From assembly GCF_014897815.1 (NCBI RefSeq), contig NZ_JABUZG010000041.1, positions 1 to 61,280 of the forward strand: a stretch of 61,280 nucleotides of DNA, written 5' to 3'. Every line of letters begins with the position of its first letter. Position 1 is the first letter of the stretch. Positions 27,633 through 36,503 of this stretch are shown here, in pieces. The notes below the pieces were generated by a model. The model was not told where the DNA came from, made no database searches, and saw only the letters and a list, made by a program, of their open reading frames with translations. The DNA is from Psychrobacter sp. PG1 (GTDB lineage: Bacteria; Pseudomonadota; Gammaproteobacteria; Pseudomonadales; Moraxellaceae). The position numbers and the translations under genes were made by a program.

Positions 27633-28952
27633 ATGTTAAATAAGCAACACAGCACGACCATTACCCTACCACGCGGCAATCTTGATTTAACCTATCAAAC
27701 CAATTCAGCCACTACGAAAAATGGGGCAGAACCAAGTAACGATTATCAATTAGAAGACTTACTTGGCTTTGCACAACGCATTAACCCAAAACGTGCCTTT
27801 CTGTTTGTCTCAAAAGTATTAGGTCGTCATATTCCAGTAGCTCCTAGCATCATGCGTCATGCTTTTACTGACTTGGCGAATTTGGTTCCTAGCGATTTGC
27901 CTGAGCCGATTTTAGTCATTGGTATGGCAGAGACGGCGGTTGGCTTATCGGCTGGTGTGCACCAAGCGCTGCAAACGCGTTATCCCAATTCCTTACTATT
28001 GAACTCTACGCGTCATGCGCAACATGATGACAGTCATGACAGTCATGACAGTAGCAGCGACTCTTTATTAACCACTTTCAGCGAAGACCACAGTCATGCC
28101 AGCCAGCATCTCATTTATCAAAGTGCAGATACAGTGACCCAAGCGCAGTTACTAGCGAGCAAAACCTTGATTATGGTGGATGATGAAGCATCGACGGGCA
28201 ATACTTGCGTCAATGTCGTCACAGCCCTTCGTAACGCAGGACTTGACCAGTTAGAGCAAGTACATCTTACCACTTTGGTTGATTGGTCTTTAAACCAGAA
28301 TCAGAATGCAGCCGATGTAAATGAGGCTGTATCTGACCAAATCGCAAAACGCCTGCCCAATATCTACTTTCAACGTCATCATCTACTGTCTGGTGCATGG
28401 ACTTGGACGGATGCGCCCAATCCCGAACCGATCACGATGCCATCGGTTGATACAACTGAAGCAGGCAGTCAGTCTCTAGGTAATACTGGTAATTGGGGAC
28501 GTTTCCCAACCCTAGATAGCACCGATGGGTTTGATCATTATCTTTTGAGGTTTCAAACTGCCTTTAACGTTTTTAACAAGCAAGCTCAACCTGAGAAAGA
28601 GCCGTTTGATAAAGACCAGTTGCCACAGCGTATCTTAGTATTGGGCAGTAATGAGTTTGTCTGGTTACCGTTTTTATTGGCGGAATGGCTTGCACAACAT
28701 ACGCATGTAGAGAATAGTAAGCATACGGTTAATTTTAGTGCGTTAACCCGCTCACCGATTGCGCTTGGTGGCGCAATTACCTCGATGCTAAGTTTTAATG
28801 ATAATTATGGGCTTGGGATGACCAACTTTGCTTATAACGTTACACCTAACGATTGGGATTTGATTGTCTTGTGTGTGGAAACGCCCGCTGATAGCGTTGA
28901 TACTATGTGGAAAGGTTTAGAGAATGTATTGGTGGTGAGTCCGACGCTGTAA
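27633..28952 (+). CDS. Phosphoribosyltransferase with TRSP domain (ter operon type)
   Basis: The 439-residue protein has an orotate-PRT-like domain with LVIGMAETAVGLSAGVHQAL and the PRPP-binding loop TLIMVDDEASTGNTC. Near the C-terminus lies the TRSP domain, with LTRSPIALGGAI and SFNDNYGLGMTNFAYNV. This PRTase_2 plus TRSP arrangement (PF15609/PF12500) is restricted to ter-linked operons and is thought to attach a base to phosphoribose. A low-complexity His/Asp/Ser insertion (about residues 130-145) comes from 9-bp DNA repeats. AAAGGA lies upstream. It is followed by the HAD gene after 82 bases. Confidence 0.9.
   Translation: MLNKQHSTTITLPRGNLDLTYQTNSATTKNGAEPSNDYQLEDLLGFAQRINPKRAFLFVSKVLGRHIPVAPSIMRHAFTDLANLVPSDLPEPILVIGMAETAVGLSAGVHQALQTRYPNSLLLNSTRHAQHDDSHDSHDSSSDSLLTTFSEDHSHASQHLIYQSADTVTQAQLLASKTLIMVDDEASTGNTCVNVVTALRNAGLDQLEQVHLTTLVDWSLNQNQNAADVNEAVSDQIAKRLPNIYFQRHHLLSGAWTWTDAPNPEPITMPSVDTTEAGSQSLGNTGNWGRFPTLDSTDGFDHYLLRFQTAFNVFNKQAQPEKEPFDKDQLPQRILVLGSNEFVWLPFLLAEWLAQHTHVENSKHTVNFSALTRSPIALGGAITSMLSFNDNYGLGMTNFAYNVTPNDWDLIVLCVETPADSVDTMWKGLENVLVVSPTL
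28022..28052 (+). repeat. 9-bp tandem repeat inside the PRTase gene
   Basis: CAGTCATGA is repeated in tandem (28031-28039 and 28040-28048) with partial copies on both sides. It encodes a D-S-H type low-complexity stretch and, since the unit is a multiple of three, copy-number change would keep frame. Confidence 0.65.
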
Positions 28953-29034
28953 ATTATTTTATAAGAACTGTCCTCTTACAACTATCCTCTAAATCCCGCT
29001 CTGCTTTTCACATTCAACCCTTACGGACACCTTT

Positions 29035-29862
29035 ATGACCAGCCCATTCTTTCAAGCCAATCCTGATATCGTTAAGCCTTACGCGCTGATGGATTTGGAC
29101 GATACGCTATTTCAAACTCAGCGTAAAATTGACGCATGGGACTTACCCACCACTGAAGCTGAAAACTTGATTTGCGCAACCGTTAACAAACAAGGCGAGC
29201 CATTAAGTTTTATGAGTCAGCGCCAAGCCACATTTTTTAACTGGCTACTTGCTAGCACTGATCTAATCGTAGTGACGGCACGCGACCGCAGTGAAATCCA
29301 GCGTGTTAAACTGCCTTTTGATAGCTGGCAAGTTTTGACTCATGGCGCGATTATTCTTGACAAAGACGGTATGTTACAAGCCCAGTGGCAACAGTATATG
29401 TATAATAAGCTTGCGCCATTGCAGGAAAAATTGCAGCAGCTGAGCCAGCTATTCGCGAATCACAGCAAAAATGACAGTAGCCAGCTGGTCTTTACACCGC
29501 ATATCGATAGCTTTAACAATGGCGCTGATAATAGAGAATTAACCATTTATCTGGCTATTAAACATGCGCAAAAAGACCATCAAGCATTAGTAGATCTCGC
29601 TGCAAAACTGCCAACGTTAATACGAGACTTTGAGCAGGATTTTTATGTGCACGTGAATGCGAATAATCTAGCGATATTGCCGCACGCAGTTCATAAGCGC
29701 CATGCGGTACAGTTCTTGTTAGCTAATCATTTAGACAGTCAACGACCAAGCTTTGGCTTTGGTGACAGTTTGGCTGATTTACCATTTTTACAGCTGCTTG
29801 ACTGGTATGGTATGCCCAATCATGGTCAGTTACATGAACGACTTAGCTCTCAATCATTCTAA
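29035..29862 (+). CDS. HAD family hydrolase of the ter biosynthetic operon
   Basis: The 275-residue haloacid-dehalogenase-type phosphatase has motif I YALMDLDDTLFQT (nucleophile Asp and general acid Asp at about 21 and 23), motif II in LIVVTARDR, and motif IV FGFGDSLADLPFL near the C-terminus. A cap domain sits in the middle. In ter operons this enzyme is expected to dephosphorylate an intermediate of the nucleoside-like product. It lies 82 bases after the PRTase gene and 63 before the StiP gene, in one transcription unit. Confidence 0.88.
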   Translation: MTSPFFQANPDIVKPYALMDLDDTLFQTQRKIDAWDLPTTEAENLICATVNKQGEPLSFMSQRQATFFNWLLASTDLIVVTARDRSEIQRVKLPFDSWQVLTHGAIILDKDGMLQAQWQQYMYNKLAPLQEKLQQLSQLFANHSKNDSSQLVFTPHIDSFNNGADNRELTIYLAIKHAQKDHQALVDLAAKLPTLIRDFEQDFYVHVNANNLAILPHAVHKRHAVQFLLANHLDSQRPSFGFGDSLADLPFLQLLDWYGMPNHGQLHERLSSQSF

Positions 29863-29925
29863 ACACTTAATCTCTCCTAAATAAAAACAATAATCGCCGC
29901 CGTTTATAGAAGTAGAAGCCACTTT

Positions 29926-31122
29926 ATGACCCATCATATAACGAACCCTAATGTTCAAAAATTAGAAGCATATGGCTCAGGCAGCTATCTTGCCAGTGAT
30001 GTGACCGTACTGCTCGATATAGTCGCTAAAAACGCGGTCGCCGATGTGCCAGTCAGTCAAAAAGAAGCACTTATTCAAAGTGGGCAACGTCATTATTCTG
30101 ATATGTTGACCTTGGAGCAAGCGCCTACTGCTATGCATGAGCAGCTATACACGCAAGCATTAGAGCAAGGAGCTGAGAGGACTGCCACTGACATTACTAA
30201 TTTGGCTTATACGCTACATCACATTTTTCAAAAATCTCGAAATGAACATACCGTTAGTAATGAGCGCCCGCTAGTCTTAGTCAGTTTGGTACGCGCAGGT
30301 TTGCCAGTTGGCGTTTTGTTGCAGCGTGCGTTAGCAGACGTTAATAGCAGCTCTGCTTTGCCGAGCGTGCATTATGGTATCAGCATCATTCGCGACCGCG
30401 GACTTGATCCAGTTGCGTTACAAATGATATTGAATGCTCATCCAGACAGTCCTATCGTATTTGTTGACGGTTGGACAGGCAAAGGCGCGATTTATCAAGA
30501 GCTTGCTCATAGTTTAGAAAAATTTAGCGATCCTAGCCATGCAAACTTTGCCAATATCTTTCATCAAGGCGCAGGTGTTATTCCCTTATTAACGCTGGCT
30601 GATCCAGCTGGCGTTGCTTGGCTTGCAGCTAGTATCGATGACTGGCTAATTCCGTCAGGATTATTAAATAGTACGGTATCAGGACTGATTTCGCGAAGTT
30701 TATATACCGAGCCAGCATTGGGGCTACACCGCAGCGTGTTTTATGATAACTTAATTGAGGTCGACCATAGCTTAGCTTTCATCGCTCATATCGATGCAGC
30801 GCGCCGTGCATTAGCCCCATCTTTGAAGTGCTTTCCGACGTTTCAGCAGCCGCGCTATCAGACAGCTGCTTTAATCGACAAGCTGGCAGCAGACTACGCT
30901 ATCGCCAATCGTAACCGCATTAAGCCAACGATTGCAGAGGCAACACGGGCGATATTGCGCCGTGACCCTGAACGCATATTATTAGCCAGCGCTGATCATC
31001 CTGATACCATACTGCTAAGACATTTATGTGCCCAGCGAAATATCATTGTTAGTGTATTAGGTGATAAAATACATCCCTATCAAGCCATCACGCTTATCAA
31101 GCAACGTAGCGAAGACCATTAA
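29926..31122 (+). CDS. StiP family protein: PRTase-like plus Pelota RNA-binding domain
   Basis: The protein has 398 residues. The N-terminal two-thirds contains LVSLVRAGLPVGVLLQRAL and a PRPP-loop-like FVDGWTGKGAIYQEL, fitting PF11202, described as a PRTase of ter operons. The C-terminal part (about 335-398: ERILLASADHPDTILLRHLC, IIVSVLGDKIHPYQ) fits a Pelota/L7Ae-like RNA-binding domain. Automatic pipelines often call the family cysteine protease StiP; the visible motifs favour a phosphoribosyltransferase. It lies in the biosynthetic run between the HAD and CitE-like genes. No strong SD is visible. Confidence 0.87.
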   Translation: MTHHITNPNVQKLEAYGSGSYLASDVTVLLDIVAKNAVADVPVSQKEALIQSGQRHYSDMLTLEQAPTAMHEQLYTQALEQGAERTATDITNLAYTLHHIFQKSRNEHTVSNERPLVLVSLVRAGLPVGVLLQRALADVNSSSALPSVHYGISIIRDRGLDPVALQMILNAHPDSPIVFVDGWTGKGAIYQELAHSLEKFSDPSHANFANIFHQGAGVIPLLTLADPAGVAWLAASIDDWLIPSGLLNSTVSGLISRSLYTEPALGLHRSVFYDNLIEVDHSLAFIAHIDAARRALAPSLKCFPTFQQPRYQTAALIDKLAADYAIANRNRIKPTIAEATRAILRRDPERILLASADHPDTILLRHLCAQRNIIVSVLGDKIHPYQAITLIKQRSEDH

Positions 31123-31323
31123 TCATTGCTACACTCGCGTTTTTTATAAACCAGACCCGTCTCAAACTCAAAGCAGCGAAAGAAAAAAGTACAAGTACTC
31201 CCTCTTGTCGGCTAAACGAATTTGACATTACCAAACGTATTTTTGGGTTTGCGGTCATTGCTGCTAAGCCATATTACTTGATGATACCTCTTAGATTTTA
31301 TACCCATTCACTTATCACTATTG

Positions 31324-32400
31324 ATGATGCCAATTATGTCAGATATGCAAAACAACGAGTCTACTCTTTATCAAAATACCCAGTCTTACGCTCACCTTAT
31401 TACTGAGCGTCATGCGATGCTCAAACCACATGCGCATCACCCGTATCAGTTGGGGGCTAGCCTATACATGCCAGCAACTCGCCAAGATATTTGGCAAGTC
31501 ATTAAGCGTGATAAATTACCAACGATTAATAGTATTATCATCTGCCTAGAAGATGCGGTTAGCCATAATGATGTTGAGCTGGCAATTGAGCGCTTGCAAA
31601 CGTTGCTGCATACATGGGCGACGCATGTCGATAGCATCAATGACCCATCAAAACATGCCGACATTCAGATTGAGCAACCAACACGCCCGCTGGTATTTAT
31701 ACGTCCGCGTCATCCAGCGATGTTAGAGCAGCTCTCAGGTTTTGCCCATATCGATTTGATTGATGGCTTTGTCATGCCAAAAGTCGATATGTATAGCCTA
31801 TCCAATTGGCGTATGGCCTGTCAAAATCTGAGTACTGAGCAACTATTAATGCCGACGCTTGAAACCGCAGCGCTATTTAATCCACATCATAATCAGGAAT
31901 TGGCCATTGGTTTTAAAGAAGCCTTTAGCCAGCCTGTATTTGCTTTGCGTATCGGTGGCAATGATTTATTTGCAGCATTGCGTTTGCGACGTCCCAAAAA
32001 CAGCATCGTTTATGATACTCCTATCGGCACCCTTGCCTATCAGCTGCTCGGCTGCTTTGTGCCACATGGCTTTTATTTAACAGCGCCTGTCTTTGAGTAT
32101 TTGGATCAGCCAACGCTATTTATGCAAGAGCTGACCCGCGATGTTAGCTTAGGATTGGTCGGCAAAACAGTCATTCATCCAAGCCAAATTGCGCTGGTGC
32201 AACAAGCCTATTGCGTACCATTGAGCATTTTAGATGAGGCGCAAGCAATCTTGCATAGCGAGGCGAAAGCGGTGTTTAAATATAATAATACCATGCTAGA
32301 GCCTGCTACCCATCGCGCGTGGGCAACAGAAATCGTCAATCGTGCCGAGGCATGTGGCACTCTTGATGACGGCAATAATGACTATACGGCACGGTTATAA
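31324..32400 (+). CDS. CitE-like C-C bond lyase (HpcH/HpaI aldolase superfamily), ter operon type
   Basis: This TIM-barrel lyase of about 358 residues has ICLEDAVSHNDVELAI (Mg-ligand Glu/Asp), VFIRPRHP, GFVMPKVD, LMPTLETA and VIHPSQIALVQ, all core CitE/HpcH motifs. It belongs to the C-C_Bond_Lyase group (PF15617) linked to ter operons. It closes the island. Several starts are possible (TTG 31321, ATG 31324, 31327, 31336); no Shine-Dalgarno decides. The 200-base gap to the StiP gene shows no terminator, so co-transcription is possible. Confidence 0.88.
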   Translation: MMPIMSDMQNNESTLYQNTQSYAHLITERHAMLKPHAHHPYQLGASLYMPATRQDIWQVIKRDKLPTINSIIICLEDAVSHNDVELAIERLQTLLHTWATHVDSINDPSKHADIQIEQPTRPLVFIRPRHPAMLEQLSGFAHIDLIDGFVMPKVDMYSLSNWRMACQNLSTEQLLMPTLETAALFNPHHNQELAIGFKEAFSQPVFALRIGGNDLFAALRLRRPKNSIVYDTPIGTLAYQLLGCFVPHGFYLTAPVFEYLDQPTLFMQELTRDVSLGLVGKTVIHPSQIALVQQAYCVPLSILDEAQAILHSEAKAVFKYNNTMLEPATHRAWATEIVNRAEACGTLDDGNNDYTARL

Positions 32401-32419
32401 ATAAAAACCTTAAGGTTAA

Positions 32420-32481
32420 TAAGGCATGTCCTGAACCTGAACGAAAGCGCCTAAATGGGCTAAAAATAAGTACGTGCCCTA
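32420..32481 (-). mobile_element. Short inverted-terminus element copy D (internal deletion)
   Basis: A 62-bp derivative bounded by TA. On the minus strand it starts TTAGGGCACGT and then continues directly into the right-end part of the family (CCATTTAGGCGCTTTCGTTCAG, ending in the inverted GGACATGCCTTA terminus), almost matching copy A. The middle about 100 bases are missing. Confidence 0.65.
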
Positions 32482-32539
32482 ATTTCAAATCAATGTTTCA
32501 AATTAATATTTTAAATGCACTCTTTTACATGCGCTCAAT

Positions 32540-32577
32540 AAAAAAGCCGTTATCACATTCAAGATAACGGCTTTTTT
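32540..32577. terminator. Terminator closing the ter island
   Basis: AAAAAAGCCGTTATC pairs perfectly with GATAACGGCTTTTTT over an 8-base loop. It can act in both directions, for the CitE-like gene and the minus-strand hydrolase. Confidence 0.92.
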
Positions 32578-32652
32578 TAGCACAAAGATTTCATTACTCT
32601 ATTATTATTAAAACGATGCCTTATTTAAGGCTATTTCAAGACCAACTCAAAA

Positions 32653-33465
32653 CTAGACACAGTCCGCTAAAAAGGTGTTAATCACTCGATTGACCTGCTC
32701 AGGCTCTTCTACGGTGGCGGTATGACCAGCGCCCTTGATTACTGCCAATTTAGACCCTGCTATCGCAAAATGCATACGTTCAGCCTTTGAATAAGGGATT
32801 GCTGTGTCCTCATCACCGACCACGATTAATGTCGGCACCATAATACTCCCTAGCTGATCGTAGGTGCCTGCCCGCTCAATGACGCCCATCGTTGCCTTAA
32901 TGACTCCACCTTTGCGATTGCCTTGTAGCATCGTTAACCACTGCTTACGATCAGACTTACGCAACTTATCTGTCAAAAAAGTATTGCCAAACATAATAGG
33001 CATGACCTTGTTACTCACGCGTTTAAGACCCAGCCAACGAATGGCTTTGACCAGCTTACGATACTGCGGCACGTTTTTGGGATCTTCAGGATCAGCAGAA
33101 GTCTCTAACAGGGTAAGCGACAGCAATAGCTCAGGGCGTTTGAGTGCGACACGCTGGGCGACAAACCCACCCATTGATAACCCTAACAAATGGCATTTAT
33201 GAATATCTAGCGCCTCTAATAATGCCAATGTATCCTCGGTTAAGGTTTCCATATCATAGCCAGACTTGGTTATTTCAGACTGACCTTGTCCTCGAAAATC
33301 AAACGTAATACAGCGATAACCAGCTTTAAAATACTCAACTTGCTTGTCAAATAGGTGTGTATTCCACAGCAGACCGTGGGCAAATACCATGATGGGTTTT
33401 TGCTTATCATTTGGCGCGCTGTCTTCATAATAAAGTTCAACATTATTGGCATTAATAATTGGCAT
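32653..33465 (-). CDS. Alpha/beta hydrolase
   Basis: The 270-residue protein has an alpha/beta-hydrolase fold. The oxyanion region is FAHGLLW, the nucleophile elbow LLGLSMGGFVA (Ser at about 97), the acid Asp in VVGDEDTAIP and the His in GAGHTATVEEPEQV. The FDFRGQGQSE segment is typical of the family. The substrate cannot be told; esterase, lipase or haloperoxidase-like hydrolases are possible. The frame opens at a GTG two codons earlier, but AAGGA is better spaced for the ATG at 33465. No signal peptide is visible. Confidence 0.87.
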   Translation of the reverse strand: MPIINANNVELYYEDSAPNDKQKPIMVFAHGLLWNTHLFDKQVEYFKAGYRCITFDFRGQGQSEITKSGYDMETLTEDTLALLEALDIHKCHLLGLSMGGFVAQRVALKRPELLLSLTLLETSADPEDPKNVPQYRKLVKAIRWLGLKRVSNKVMPIMFGNTFLTDKLRKSDRKQWLTMLQGNRKGGVIKATMGVIERAGTYDQLGSIMVPTLIVVGDEDTAIPYSKAERMHFAIAGSKLAVIKGAGHTATVEEPEQVNRVINTFLADCV

Positions 33466-33521
33466 AACCACTTCCTTGTTGGTTTAATAAATAAAAAATC
33501 AGTCTTTTAAAACCTGCCTTC

Positions 33522-33695
33522 TAGGGCGTCTCTTCATTTTAAAAATGGTGAAAAAAATGAGATAAATTGCCACCAAACAAGGAAAACAGCACAAATAATA
33601 TCGAGATATTCATCAGCTAGTTGACGCAGTTTGGCAAAATTTAGCCATTTTTAACCCATTTAGAGAATGCTCGATTGAATTTAGGACATACCCTA
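33522..33695 (+). mobile_element. Short inverted-terminus element copy B (MITE-like)
   Basis: A 174-bp element flanked by TA. The left end reads TAGGGCGTCTCTTCATTTT and the right end GGACATACCCTA, imperfect inverted copies. Its interior matches copy C over nearly its full length (ATGAGATAAATTGCC, CAAACAAGGAAA, TTTGGCAAAATTTAG). It fills the centre of the 472-bp divergent spacer between the alpha/beta hydrolase and the enoyl-CoA gene, whose promoters must lie around it. Confidence 0.8.
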
Positions 33696-33937
33696 GCATA
33701 ATTCAACCTTTCTACAGATAGTAGCCTTATTTTTGAATGGTAGGTTTAATAATTTTAGCAATATGATAGCAGCAAAAAACACCATACCTGAATCATGTCT
33801 TAAGCGCGCACAGATCCTGTTTTTATAATAAGCTCAAACTGCTATAGTATTTGGCATTGCATTATTTGTCACATTTACTGCCAATAGCTAGTGTTACCAA
33901 AAACGTTTTATAGAAAACTCAATTAAGGATATCAACT

Positions 33938-34735
33938 ATGTCAAACCCTCTCGTCGAATATCAAGTAGAGAACCATATCGCAACCATCACGATGAACGAT
34001 CCCAAGACACTGAACGCCTTTAGCACAGTGCTCAAAGATGCCATGATGAATGCACTGACGAATGCAGATGAAGATAAAGACGTCAGAGTCATCATCTTGC
34101 AAGGCGCAGGCAATAACTTTTCAAGTGGCGGTCATATCGGTGAGATGTTAGAAAACGGCATGGAAAGCGAGGCGCTGTCGAATAAGCTAAACTTTATGGT
34201 TGGCGAAGTCGCTGAGATTAGCTTAAAGCTGCGTAATATTCATAAGCCTATTATCGCCAAATTAGAAGGCGCAGTGGCAGGTGCTGGCATGAACTTGGCA
34301 CTGACTTGTGATTTTCGCATAGCCGCTGACAATGCCAAATTTGTGCAAGCCTTTGTCAATATCGGTCTAATACCAGATGCTGGTGGCATTTATTTACTGA
34401 ATCAATTGATCGGTGTGGCAAAAACCACTGAGATGGTCATGCTTGGCGATAAACTCAAAGCGGAAGATATGGCACGCTTAAACTTGGTTAATGATGTGGT
34501 CAGTAGCGACGAGCTGGATGCTAGCGTATTGGCATTGGCAACGCGCCTGAGCAATCTGCCCGGAAAAGCATTGGCGTCAATGAAGCATATGATTAACACG
34601 CACGCTTATATGGGTCTCAATGAAGCGCTCGATATGGAAGTGGATCAACAGACCATGCTTGCTAAAACGGATGATTTTAGAGAAGGTATTACCGCCTTTA
34701 TGGAAAAACGTAAGCCCGTTTATCAAGGTAAATAA
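33938..34735 (+). CDS. Enoyl-CoA hydratase/isomerase family protein (PaaG-like)
   Basis: The 265-residue crotonase-fold protein has the oxyanion segments NNFSSGGHIGEM and EGAVAGAGMNLALTCDFRIA. The active-site region reads VNIGLIPDAGG, where classical hydratases have Glu two positions into a PE motif; here the Asp of IPDAGG matches the PaaG group (2-(oxepinyl)acetyl-CoA / enoyl-CoA isomerases). So isomerase activity is more likely than hydration, by motif only. AAGGA sits nine bases before the ATG. No other phenylacetate genes are nearby. Confidence 0.87.
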   Translation: MSNPLVEYQVENHIATITMNDPKTLNAFSTVLKDAMMNALTNADEDKDVRVIILQGAGNNFSSGGHIGEMLENGMESEALSNKLNFMVGEVAEISLKLRNIHKPIIAKLEGAVAGAGMNLALTCDFRIAADNAKFVQAFVNIGLIPDAGGIYLLNQLIGVAKTTEMVMLGDKLKAEDMARLNLVNDVVSSDELDASVLALATRLSNLPGKALASMKHMINTHAYMGLNEALDMEVDQQTMLAKTDDFREGITAFMEKRKPVYQGK

Positions 34736-34768
34736 TAACCTGATCACACTCTGTTTTGCGCTATCATC

Positions 34769-34799
34769 AAAAAGGCTGCCTAATGGCAGCCTTTTTTTT
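34769..34799 (+). terminator. Terminator after the enoyl-CoA gene
   Basis: AAAAAGGCTGCC-TAAT-GGCAGCCTTTTT with eight T in all; a perfect stem. Confidence 0.93.
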
Positions 34800-34860
34800 A
34801 GGTCATACGATATCAAGAAAATTCTGTATTAAGCATATCTTTAAGTAACACTTTTAACTC

Positions 34861-35301
34861 TTAAGAATCAGAGGCTGTCTTATAGTGATGCGGTAAGGTA
34901 AATATCTTGTCAAAACCCAAGGTAAAGATAAAGGTATAAACCAAGAAAAATAGCAGTAACGCCGCTTCCATCATAAAAGCTTTGATTAAGCCAACGTCAT
35001 ACCAAATCATATAAAGTGGTAAGCAAATCAATACCAATCCGCCTTCAAACCCTAATGCATGCGCACTGCGAATGAGTAAGGTGCGCTTTGCCACATGCTT
35101 ACGACGTTCCCACGCTTCAAAAGCTGTATTGTATAAGAAGTTCCAAATCACTGCTGCCAATGACACCATCACAGCAACTGGTAATGATTCTGCCGCGTCG
35201 CTACCACTGAGTTTCATCAATACAAAAGTAGAAGAAATGATAGCGATAATCTCAAAGATAATCACATATGTCAGACGACGTTTGAGCGGTGATAAGGTCA
35301 T
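34861..35301 (-). CDS. PACE family efflux transporter
   Basis: This 146-residue membrane protein has four transmembrane helices arranged as two bacterial transmembrane pair (BTP) domains. The first helix carries the conserved RRLTYVIIFEIIAI with the membrane Glu important in AceI (chlorhexidine pump of Acinetobacter). The paired WNFLYNTAFEAWERR and RSAHALGFEGGLVLICLP segments are diagnostic. It exports biocides such as chlorhexidine or, physiologically, short diamines. The ATG at 35301 (GGAG eight bases upstream) is preferred over the upstream TTG. Confidence 0.92.
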   Translation of the reverse strand: MTLSPLKRRLTYVIIFEIIAIISSTFVLMKLSGSDAAESLPVAVMVSLAAVIWNFLYNTAFEAWERRKHVAKRTLLIRSAHALGFEGGLVLICLPLYMIWYDVGLIKAFMMEAALLLFFLVYTFIFTLGFDKIFTLPHHYKTASDS

Positions 35302-35548
35302 CAACCAAGACTCCAAAGCACCTGTATTTAAACAGCAAGGTGCATGTCAAAGTATCGGTCCGTCCCGAGATAGAAAAGATAGATTCAGTACAGAGCCACG
35401 GTTTCCGCCTGCCCTTATATTATACAGAAGATAGGTTAAAAAATCAGCCAGTACACTTATCGTAGTAAGAGACTCAATAAAGCACTTTGAAGTGTAAACA
35501 ATTTATATAAATCCTATCTAGAGAAATACCTAATATTTTATAGATAGA

Positions 35549-36304
35549 TCATTCCTTACTTTCTTCAGAATAAACCTCTCTAACTTTCCTTATAAGAAAA
35601 TCCTTAATGACTTGATACAAGAGGCTTGCCATCGTATAGCACATAAATATAATGATAGGGCCCAAAAGTATCAATGCTAGATTTTGGTTATCTAAGCCAA
35701 AAAAACTTCCAATTTTATTCTTAAATACAGCGTTAAAAAAGTTTAAAATTAACAGTAAAACGACTAATGAAAATAAGAATATACTTTTTATAGACTCAGG
35801 TTTTCTATAAATTTCAATATTGCTAATTCCTCTAACTCTAGCAGAAACTTCTAAACCTCCTCTATAGTCACTTATAAGAATGTTTAGAGTAAGGCTGTCA
35901 TTTGGATTAAGTAACAGAGGTTGAATTTCGACGCTATTTTGCATTTTCAAAATACTTACATCTAAGTCTTTGGGATTTAATCCTAACACTTCAGATGTCA
36001 AAATGTTTGTATTACTGCCGAGTTGTATACTGATTGGTCTCGCAAAATCGTCTATTGAAATAGGTTGGTTACCACTATTGATGATTCTAATTGATACTAG
36101 ATGTACATTTTCAACAAGTTTATTTTCATAATAAATTTTAATCTTATTTTGAACCTCACTTTTAACTCCAACTAACTGTGCATTTGAAACAACTTCATAA
36201 GCCAATCTCCTTTTACTTTTTTGCAGGAAATAGATAATGAGTGGTACAGTAATAGCTGCTATCACTGCTGAAAATCCTAATAGTATTTCTATTGAAAAAC
36301 TCAT
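35549..36304 (-). CDS. Unknown membrane protein
   Basis: This 251-residue protein has one N-terminal helix (about residues 5-27), a long soluble part of about 130 residues probably outside the membrane and two C-terminal helices (about 172-192 and 208-230), ending in a charged tail. The central part resembles a beta-sandwich of alternating hydrophobic residues. The local base composition is poorer in GC than the neighbours, suggesting acquisition. It is alone between the PACE gene and acnB. I do not recognise the family. Confidence 0.7.
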   Translation of the reverse strand: MSFSIEILLGFSAVIAAITVPLIIYFLQKSKRRLAYEVVSNAQLVGVKSEVQNKIKIYYENKLVENVHLVSIRIINSGNQPISIDDFARPISIQLGSNTNILTSEVLGLNPKDLDVSILKMQNSVEIQPLLLNPNDSLTLNILISDYRGGLEVSARVRGISNIEIYRKPESIKSIFLFSLVVLLLILNFFNAVFKNKIGSFFGLDNQNLALILLGPIIIFMCYTMASLLYQVIKDFLIRKVREVYSEESKE

Positions 36305-36430
36305 CTTAATTCCTATGACAATTTTATTTCTTGATTATACATATATTTTAAGAATTTTGAGTACAGACGTATGTCTATTACGACAACTCCTGTCGTGATT
36401 ATAGTTAAATGCATTATTGATATTGAAAAC

Positions 36431-36467
36431 AAAAAACCCCGCATCATCACGATACGGGGTTTTTTTA
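36431..36467. terminator. Bidirectional terminator beyond acnB
   Basis: AAAAAACCCCG pairs with CGGGGTTTTTT around an inner CATC/GATA extension with one mismatch. It is oriented to end acnB on the minus strand. Confidence 0.88.
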
Positions 36468-36503
36468 TAACTTAAAAATTTTTAACTTAAGATTTAACCA
36501 AAA

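Noticed and set aside
30480..30530. Cysteine-protease assignment for the StiP gene
   Set aside because: The name is common in automatic annotation, but the visible VDGWTGKGA loop and VRAGLPVG segment fit a phosphoribosyltransferase better.
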